Below, piece by piece: positions 1 to 4,498 of a stretch of 18,631 nt of DNA. Position numbers and translations under genes: made by a program. Position 1 is the stretch's first letter. Each line of letters starts with the position of its first letter. The DNA is from Actinomycetota bacterium (GTDB taxonomy: Bacteria > Actinomycetota > Actinomycetes > Nanopelagicales > Nanopelagicaceae). The notes below the pieces were generated by a model. That model was given only the letters and a program-made list of their open reading frames with translations. It did no database searches and was not told the origin of the DNA. The stretch is taken from positions 1 through 18,631 of the forward strand of contig CANCSL010000024.1 of NCBI GenBank assembly GCA_947380835.1, read 5' to 3'.

Positions 1-353
1 CGAAGTTCTGAAATCCGATGGCTCTCTGAAGTCACTGGAGCGGTCGTCGATAATTTTTCCTTTGCTATAACCAAGAGGTTGGCCTGGCTTAATTCTGAAA
101 GCGCCGAAATGATCTCTTCCTGAGAATAGAAATCGCTGGTGAGAAAATCACTTAATTTGTGGCTGCCATCTAAATGAGCGAGAAATCCGCGCAAACCCAA
201 TCCTGGGAAGAGAACGCCGCCACGATCGGTACCGACAAAGATAGTTTTGGAATCTGAAGGCGTCGCAGGAATTTCCAGAACGCGCACCCCGACCTTGAGG
301 CGAACATAGGCATCGGCGGGAACGTTGCTCGAATCGGTGTTGAACTCCTTCAC
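1..353 (-). CDS. Partial protein, N-terminal domain resembling ThiF/TOMM cyclodehydratase-type proteins
   Basis: This minus-strand frame stays open from GTG at 353 to the left edge, so the C-terminus is missing. The visible 117 or so residues hold a basic/valine strand (VRLKVGVRVLEIP), a second strand (IFVGTDRGG), a hydrophobic turn (FPGLGLRGFLAHLDG) and a helix (EEIISALSELSQANLLV). That order resembles the small winged domain at the start of actinobacterial ThiF-family or 'TOMM leader peptide-binding' proteins; I recall such genes near the DUF5679/YgjP genes in other actinobacteria. The adenylation domain that would prove this lies outside the window. The start is uncertain: no Shine-Dalgarno precedes the GTG, and an in-frame TAG sits at 369-371 with a plausible helical reading further upstream. 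The gene is very likely real; its function is only suggested. Confidence 0.6.
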   Translation of the reverse strand, partial: MKEFNTDSSNVPADAYVRLKVGVRVLEIPATPSDSKTIFVGTDRGGVLFPGLGLRGFLAHLDGSHKLSDFLTSDFYSQEEIISALSELSQANLLVIAKEKLSTTAPVTSESHRISEL

Positions 354-446
354 GGAGGAGAGGATGCGCTACAGCTGAGCCTGCGCCTGCTCAACCGAGA
401 GAAAGGTGTGGATGAGCGCAGTTAAATCTGCTGCAGGGGAGAAATA

Positions 447-480
447 CAAAACGCCCCGGGTTGTTACCCGAGGCGTTTTG
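447..480 (-). terminator. Intrinsic terminator after the DUF5679 gene
   Basis: A 15-bp inverted repeat (outer arm CAAAACGCC / GGCGTTTTG) surrounds a 4-base loop. Read as minus-strand RNA every position pairs, one through G-U; on the plus strand the same position is a C-A mismatch. This favours termination of the minus-strand gene ending at 495. The U-rich tract is part of the 3' arm and continues as GTTTTGTATTTC. Confidence 0.85.
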
Positions 481-494
481 TTACATCTTGTGAG

Positions 495-653
495 TTATGC
501 CTTGCCCAAAATACGGTTGACCTTCGTGCCACATACTGGGCAGATGCCCTGTGCCATGCGACGACCAGAATCAGAGACTTTGACGTGTCCTTCGAAGGAC
601 CGCTTCTCCTTGCACTTTACGCAGTAGGCCTCACCCTTGTATTCCTCAGCCAT
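495..653 (-). CDS. DUF5679-type small zinc-ribbon protein (52 aa)
   Basis: A complete 52-residue protein starting MAEEYKGEAYCVKCKEKR. It contains two CxxC knuckles, C11-V-K-C14 and C38-P-V-C41, in the arrangement of a zinc ribbon, with a basic tail (VNRILGKA). This matches the short actinobacterial DUF5679 proteins, whose role is unknown; a nucleic-acid or ribosome-associated role is sometimes guessed but nothing here shows it. The start is supported by a strong Shine-Dalgarno (GGGAGGG) about 5 bases upstream. It lies downstream of the YgjP-type gene on the same strand with a 119-base gap, and is followed by a strong terminator. Confidence 0.85.
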   Translation of the reverse strand: MAEEYKGEAYCVKCKEKRSFEGHVKVSDSGRRMAQGICPVCGTKVNRILGKA

Positions 654-772
654 ATTGACCCTCCCATCGCTGCACGATCAAAGATCTGGGAGCCTCCCAC
701 ATCTCTTGTGCGTGAGCCCACCATACCCCCGTTTACGCGTGGAGCACGGGATTTCACGCTCAATTTTAGGTC

Positions 773-1462
773 TTAGTTCGACTCTGATGGGGCGGCTATT
801 AGCCCCGCCTCATACCCATCGAGGAAGGCTTCCGCCCGTTCCCGGTCGGGGAAACGCTCTAGGTAGGCGTAAAACTCGGCCTGGTGGTCTGGAATGCGTA
901 GGTGGATGAGTTCATGGAAAAGGACACAGCGCAGGACAAACTCGGGAACAGAGTTAAGCCGGTCGGATATCCGAATTGTCCGATCTACGGTGGTGCATGA
1001 CCCCCATCGATCTCGCATGGAGCGCCAGGTGACGCTGGCGGGGCGCTCGTCAAACTCGGGGAGTAGCTCCGCCAGAAGTTCGTGGGCAATTTGGGACAAT
1101 TTTTCATCGGTGCGCCGGCGCTTGGATTCTCGGGCAAGGACCATGGCAATCATCTCGGGAACGAGTTCGGCCTCTTCCCGCCTGGTAGTTCGGGCTGGAA
1201 CATGGATTTCAATCAGCCCATTTTTACGGAAGGCGCTGATACTGCGCTTGCGCCGCGGGCTGCGGACGACTCGATATTCGGGAATCGGGCTAGCAGCCGG
1301 AGAAGCGGGTGGGGTCTGAGACTCAGGAGGGGCCTGGGCAAGGAGCAGCGAAGGGCTGGGCTGTAGGTGGGCGGGGCGGTTGCGCTTAATTGGTTTCTTG
1401 GGTTCCACGGGGCGCAAGATATCGGCGAAGAATTCTTCTTGGAAAAAGTTGTCCACCGACAT
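773..1462 (-). CDS. YgjP-type zinc metallopeptidase (M48-like, WLM/DUF45 family)
   Basis: 229 residues. The conserved C-terminal half carries WRSMRDRWGSC (146-156) and the zinc-binding HELIH (183-187) followed by a third-ligand region PDHQAEF (191-197), the signature of YgjP/DUF45 metallopeptidases; the cellular substrate is unknown. Residues 20-62 are rich in proline, alanine and serine and probably disordered, so the protein is longer than a minimal YgjP. There is no signal peptide, so a cytoplasmic location is expected. A Shine-Dalgarno-like GAGGGG lies about 11 bases before the ATG. The first codons and the upstream region overlap a cluster of DnaA-box-like 9-mers, so DnaA could influence its promoter. 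Family assignment is firm, specific function is not. Confidence 0.88.
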   Translation of the reverse strand: MSVDNFFQEEFFADILRPVEPKKPIKRNRPAHLQPSPSLLLAQAPPESQTPPASPAASPIPEYRVVRSPRRKRSISAFRKNGLIEIHVPARTTRREEAELVPEMIAMVLARESKRRRTDEKLSQIAHELLAELLPEFDERPASVTWRSMRDRWGSCTTVDRTIRISDRLNSVPEFVLRCVLFHELIHLRIPDHQAEFYAYLERFPDRERAEAFLDGYEAGLIAAPSESN

Positions 1463-1514
1463 TTCGAGTTATCCCCCTCTTCTCCACATAGTTATCAACA
1501 CGTTCTGTGCATAA
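1449..1514. promoter_or_regulatory. Cluster of DnaA-box-like 9-mers
   Basis: Four 9-mers match TTATCCACA or TTGTCCACA (or the looser TTATnCACA) at 8 or more positions: TTGTCCACC (1449-1457), TTCTCCACA (1480-1488), TTATCAACA (1492-1500) and TTATGCACA on the minus strand (1506-1514). A weaker TTATCCCCC lies at 1469-1477. They span the start and proposed promoter region of the YgjP gene. By my rough estimate chance would give about 0.01-0.02 such near-matches in 66 bases. Binding by DnaA is inference. Confidence 0.5.
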
Positions 1515-1741
1515 CTCGTAAAAGTTTAGCCAGTAGGAGAAGGCGCAGAGCTCAACGCACCGATGACGCGGATGTAATTTGAGGAGTGGTTCTCGCAAAA
1601 ATCTGAGCGGCTCTTTGTGAACCGACGTACCCGAGAGTGAACCTATGCGAAACATCTTCACTGCATCAATGGGAGATGTGGCGTTCCACTAATTGGTGAG
1701 AAAAAGAAAAAATATTTATCGATAATTGTCAAATAATTTCC

Positions 1742-1757
1742 ATTTCACGCGTGAAAT
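1742..1757. repeat. Perfect 16-bp palindrome, operator-like
   Basis: ATTTCACG followed immediately by its reverse complement CGTGAAAT. A gapless palindrome of this length with a CG centre looks like a dimeric repressor site (TetR or LacI style). It lies about 20-40 bases upstream of a weak plus-strand promoter candidate. The regulator is unknown. Confidence 0.5.
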
Positions 1758-1809
1758 CGTCAGCGTTTTTCGCGCTTTTTGTGACATTAAATTAGTTGAT
1801 AATGATTTG

Positions 1810-1916
1810 AAGTTGTCGTAGGTTTCACCCACGAAGTCCTCGGATAACCGTTCAGTATCTGCAAGGGGAAGGCAGATAATGAATCGTGCGCCCGGGGGCT
1901 TCGCTTTCTTTTTGTG
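1810..1916 (+). ncRNA. Possible structured small RNA (strand uncertain)
   Basis: Two hairpins lie in tandem. The first, 1817-1833, pairs CGT-GG with CC-ACG around TTTCA. The second, 1851-1883, pairs TTCA and TATCTGC with GCAGATA and TGAA around the loop AAGGGGAAG, with one G-A mismatch. A T-rich run (CTTTCTTTTTG) follows at 1903-1913 after a G/C-rich segment. A weak -10 (GATAAT, 1798-1803) precedes them. On the minus strand the loop would be C-rich (CTTCCCCTT), vaguely like actinobacterial C-rich-loop RNAs, but it does not fit the 6C motif. Structure is visible; transcription is inferred. Confidence 0.25.
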
Positions 1917-1930
1917 GTCCTAAAAGATCG

Positions 1931-1955
1931 CTTCTCCGATTTTAGCGGCGAGAAG
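1931..1955 (-). terminator. Probable terminator of the DUF2342 gene
   Basis: On the minus strand, directly after the stop codon, CTTCTC pairs with GAGAAG and an inner CG/CG pairing closes a loop with an asymmetric bulge. The sequence CGATCTTTTA follows. The T-run is short, so termination may be partial. Confidence 0.55.
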
Positions 1956-1956
1956 G

Positions 1957-3264
1957 TTAGATCAAACCCGAGAGGTCGTCCGGCACAGTGGTGCTGGCCA
2001 AGAATTTGAGAACGTCATCCAAGTCGGCTTCGGTGGGCAATAAAGCCGGGTCTTCCCAGCGTTGATCTCGGAAATCAATATCGTGCGCTTCTTGAACCTG
2101 AGCCCAAAAAGTTGAACATTCGCGCATGAGTCGCGGCGAGACTTCTAGGCCCAGGAGTGAAGCAAAGAGCTGTTGAGTCGGTGAGTTGGAGGCACGACGA
2201 CGGCGCAGCGATTCGCTGAGCGCCGGCAACGACGGAAGTCGATCGGTTGCAGCGCGTGTAACAACTTGATCGATCCATCCTTCAATGAGCGCCAAGATCA
2301 TTTCTAATCGCGCAAGCGCTGCATCTTGTTCGGGAGATTGTTCGGGAGTGAAGAGCCCTTGCGTCATTGCAGAAGAAATAGATTCGGGATTATTTATATC
2401 CAATTCACCTGAATTAACGGCGCTTTCCGCTTGTTCTTGGATAGCTGCGATATCGACGCGAATACCTTTTCCATAAGCGGCAAAGGAGTCATTAATGTAT
2501 TGAGAGAGCCAAGGGGTATGTGAGAAGAGCCGAGCTGCGGCTGCTTCGCGAAGCGCTAGGTAAATTCGAACTTCACTTTCGGGAAGGTCGAGCCCTTGAC
2601 CCCAGGCGGTGACGTTTTGCGGAATGAGGTGAGATTCAAACTTAGAAAAGAGCGGAATAGCAACATCGTGCGAGCCAGTCACGGTCGTTGATAGCAACCC
2701 AATAGATTGACCAAGTTGGGTCGCAATCATTGATCCCATAAAGGATCGAAGCAGCAAACCTATTCCCTGCAGCATTTCGGCGGTCGGTTGCATTCCGTCT
2801 GGAAGTTGGAGTTCACCGCCGAAGCCAGAACCTGACTCTTTGATCAAGTTGGTAAGAGCAGTGGCCATACCTTCAGCGAGCGGCTCAACTAATTTTTGCC
2901 AACCAGATAATGAAGAGTCGAGCCAATCGCGGCGAGACCACGCAGGTTGAACAGTCTGAACGCTTGCCGGAAAAAAAGTTACGTCATCGATCCAGGTATT
3001 TGCAATATCGAGCGCCTCGCGCATTTGAGCAGAATCATTTGTGCCGACAAATTCTTCGTTCTGTGTTGCCAAGAATTTTCTCGCTATTTCGCGAATAGTT
3101 TCTACGGCGATGAGTGGATTGTTTCCGGTACCGGAATTGAAAAGTGTCTGGGGAGAAATTCCAAAGTTAGCAAATTGTTGGAAGAGCGCCTCGAAATTAG
3201 GCACGTTCTTTCCGGAATCGTCACCGCTGTCATCGGCTGGGCCGAATCCAAAGTTGCCGCTCAT
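1957..3264 (-). CDS. DUF2342 (zincin-like 'zinc-dependent metalloprotease') family protein
   Basis: 435 residues from the ATG at 3264. This start is chosen over an in-frame ATG 22 codons upstream because GAGGAG sits 4 bases before it and the residues MSGNFGFGP begin a typical low-complexity N-terminus. The conserved core contains a transmembrane-like segment (MLQGIGLLLRSFMGSMIATQLGQSIGLLS), the family block LALREAAAARLFSHTPWL (about 236-253), LALIEGWIDQVV and the C-terminal region RRRRASNSPTQQLFASLLGLE. In relatives I recall, the first block reads REAAHxRLF with a histidine that could bind metal; here it is alanine. Together with the lack of any HExxH this suggests a non-peptidase version. 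It is divergent from the 3431 gene and followed by a terminator. Confidence 0.82.
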   Translation of the reverse strand: MSGNFGFGPADDSGDDSGKNVPNFEALFQQFANFGISPQTLFNSGTGNNPLIAVETIREIARKFLATQNEEFVGTNDSAQMREALDIANTWIDDVTFFPASVQTVQPAWSRRDWLDSSLSGWQKLVEPLAEGMATALTNLIKESGSGFGGELQLPDGMQPTAEMLQGIGLLLRSFMGSMIATQLGQSIGLLSTTVTGSHDVAIPLFSKFESHLIPQNVTAWGQGLDLPESEVRIYLALREAAAARLFSHTPWLSQYINDSFAAYGKGIRVDIAAIQEQAESAVNSGELDINNPESISSAMTQGLFTPEQSPEQDAALARLEMILALIEGWIDQVVTRAATDRLPSLPALSESLRRRRASNSPTQQLFASLLGLEVSPRLMRECSTFWAQVQEAHDIDFRDQRWEDPALLPTEADLDDVLKFLASTTVPDDLSGLI

Positions 3265-3418
3265 GGTTCTCCTCTTTTTCTTACTTCTCTTGTTAGACCA
3301 TAACCGTGATTGGTGAGAAATACTTCCCAAATATGGCGAATATTTCAGTTCTCAGCGTAAACACACCTTCCCACGCTTGGTTCGGTCCCTCCAAAATTCC
3401 TTCCGTTGCTTTGTTGGT

Positions 3419-3424
3419 TAGTGT
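3419..3424 (+). promoter_or_regulatory. TAGTGT -10 element, leaderless start
   Basis: TAGTGT is followed by 6 bases and then ATG at 3431, the spacing expected for a leaderless actinobacterial transcript. I see no clear -35 element. Confidence 0.4.
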
Positions 3425-3430
3425 TAGCCC

Positions 3431-3706
3431 ATGATCTCTGCCGCAGTTGCCTCCACCGCCTTTTCGGCTTTAATTTGGTGGGCGGTTCCGGTTGTGGCGC
3501 TCTTGGGTGCCTTCACCTACGTTATTTGGGTCTCTAAATTTCAGGACAAATTCCATAATGAGACCAACCGTTCGGTGACAAAATTTCAGAGCTTCCAAGA
3601 TAGTTTTCGCGAAAGCAAACCAGTCATTCTTATTCCTCAGAACGAGACGGACACTGATCCGGCAGAACCTACTGTTGCTGATGATCTGCAGAAGCGCGGC
3701 GAATAG
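3431..3706 (+). CDS. Small single-span membrane protein, unknown function
   Basis: 91 residues. An N-terminal hydrophobic segment (about residues 8-33, ALIWWAVPVVALLGAFTYVIWV) is followed by a short amphipathic region (SKFQDKFHNETNRSVTKFQSFQDSFRES) and an acidic, proline-containing tail (NETDTDPAEPTVADDLQKRGE). The layout suggests a membrane-anchored protein with a cytoplasmic tail. I do not recognise a family. It is probably the first gene of the operon with the YlbL-like protease, which starts 7 bases after its stop. No Shine-Dalgarno precedes the ATG, consistent with leaderless expression. Confidence 0.72.
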   Translation: MISAAVASTAFSALIWWAVPVVALLGAFTYVIWVSKFQDKFHNETNRSVTKFQSFQDSFRESKPVILIPQNETDTDPAEPTVADDLQKRGE

Positions 3707-3712
3707 CGGCTC

Positions 3713-4489
3713 ATGATCTTCCGTAGGCGTGTACCGATTTTTGCCGGTCTGGTGGCGATTATTGGGTTGATTGTGGCGCTCTTTGCACCTCTTCCTTACG
3801 TCATCATCAAACCCGGCCCTACCCAGAATGTTTTGGGGAGCACGATCACGATTAAGAACACCCAAGTTTTCCAACGTCCCGGCGCGCTCTTTTCCACCAC
3901 AGTTTTAGTCTCCAATCCTGAAGCGAAGATGTACGGGGTCGAATTGTTGGTTAATTGGATTGAGGGCGATTCAGTAGTTCTGCCGCGTAGCGCCGTTTAC
4001 CCGAAATCAGAGAACAATGCGAAGGCTTTGCAAGTCGGCAAGCAGGAGATGGTGACATCGGAATCGTCAGCCATTGCCGCAGCGTTGGTGCTTTATAAAG
4101 CTCAACATCCAGAACGTCCGATTTCGGTCAAAGCGGCTGATGTCTCTATTTCGCTCAAGGACACCGGCGGACCAAGTGCCGGGTTGATATTCGCTTTGGG
4201 ACTTCTTTCGCGCCTGGATCCTCACGATTTCATCCACGGACGTTCCATTGCGGGAACAGGGACGATTGATAGCGCCGGAAACGTTGGTCCGATTGGTGGC
4301 ATCGACCAGAAAATGATTGGAGCTGCCCGGGCTGGAGCGAAAATCTTCCTGATGCCACAGCGCAACTGTGCTGATGTCACGCGTGTGCCGAAAGGGTTGC
4401 GTGCCGTCCCGGTTCAAACCCTTTTTCAGGCGCTAGAACTACTCCAAGCAAACTCTGCTGAGAAGTACCCGGTCTGCCCAACTAGATAG
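3713..4489 (+). CDS. YlbL-like membrane-anchored Lon-family (S16) protease lacking the PDZ domain
   Basis: 258 residues. An N-terminal membrane anchor (about 8-30) is followed by the YlbL-specific block YVIIKPGPTQNVLG (30-42). The C-terminal S16 domain carries the catalytic serine in DTGGPSAGL (S155), then TGTIDSAGNVGPIGGIDQK with the partner lysine K200, 45 residues away as in YlbL proteins. Known YlbL-type proteins are about 340-360 residues with a PDZ domain between the N-terminal block and the protease domain. Here residues 117-150 run straight from the ESSAIAAALVLYKAQ helix into the S16 domain, so the PDZ domain is absent while the catalytic dyad is intact. The active site should face the outside of the membrane. 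It is co-oriented with a small membrane protein upstream and the UPF0182 gene downstream. Confidence 0.92.
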   Translation: MIFRRRVPIFAGLVAIIGLIVALFAPLPYVIIKPGPTQNVLGSTITIKNTQVFQRPGALFSTTVLVSNPEAKMYGVELLVNWIEGDSVVLPRSAVYPKSENNAKALQVGKQEMVTSESSAIAAALVLYKAQHPERPISVKAADVSISLKDTGGPSAGLIFALGLLSRLDPHDFIHGRSIAGTGTIDSAGNVGPIGGIDQKMIGAARAGAKIFLMPQRNCADVTRVPKGLRAVPVQTLFQALELLQANSAEKYPVCPTR

Positions 4490-4498
4490 AGTAGGAAC

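Larger units (their letters stand above)
1463..1956. other. 494-base gene-free region
   Basis: I see no convincing coding frame here. From left to right it holds part of the DnaA-box-like cluster, an ordinary-composition stretch (1515-1690) with nothing I recognise, an AT-rich stretch (about 1699-1745) with the 10-bp palindrome TTATCGATAA at 1716-1725, a perfect 16-bp palindrome at 1742-1757, another AT-rich run to about 1810, two hairpins at 1817-1833 and 1851-1883, and the terminator of the DUF2342 gene at 1931-1955. It is by far the longest non-coding stretch in an otherwise compact window. Confidence 0.8.

Noticed and set aside
894..1366. Plus-strand open frames of 94-141 codons
   Set aside because: They are antisense to the YgjP-type gene, whose HELIH and RWGSC motifs establish the real frame, and they show no recognisable domain.
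1386..1661. Minus-strand 91-codon frame overlapping the start of the YgjP gene
   Set aside because: It overlaps the real gene out of frame, has no ribosome site and gives an arginine- and cysteine-scattered sequence typical of non-coding frames.
1810..1916. 6C RNA or 6S RNA
   Set aside because: The 6C motif needs two hairpins each with a run of at least six C's, which is not met on either strand. There is no large central bubble as in 6S RNA.
1463..1956. Chromosomal origin of replication
   Set aside because: The DnaA-box-like cluster and AT-rich segment are suggestive, but dnaA, dnaN, rpmH and other usual neighbours are absent, so I report only the cluster.
3265..3430. Riboswitch or long leader before the 3431 gene
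   Set aside because: No conserved riboswitch core or strong paired structure is seen, and the TAGTGT element near the ATG argues for a leaderless start.
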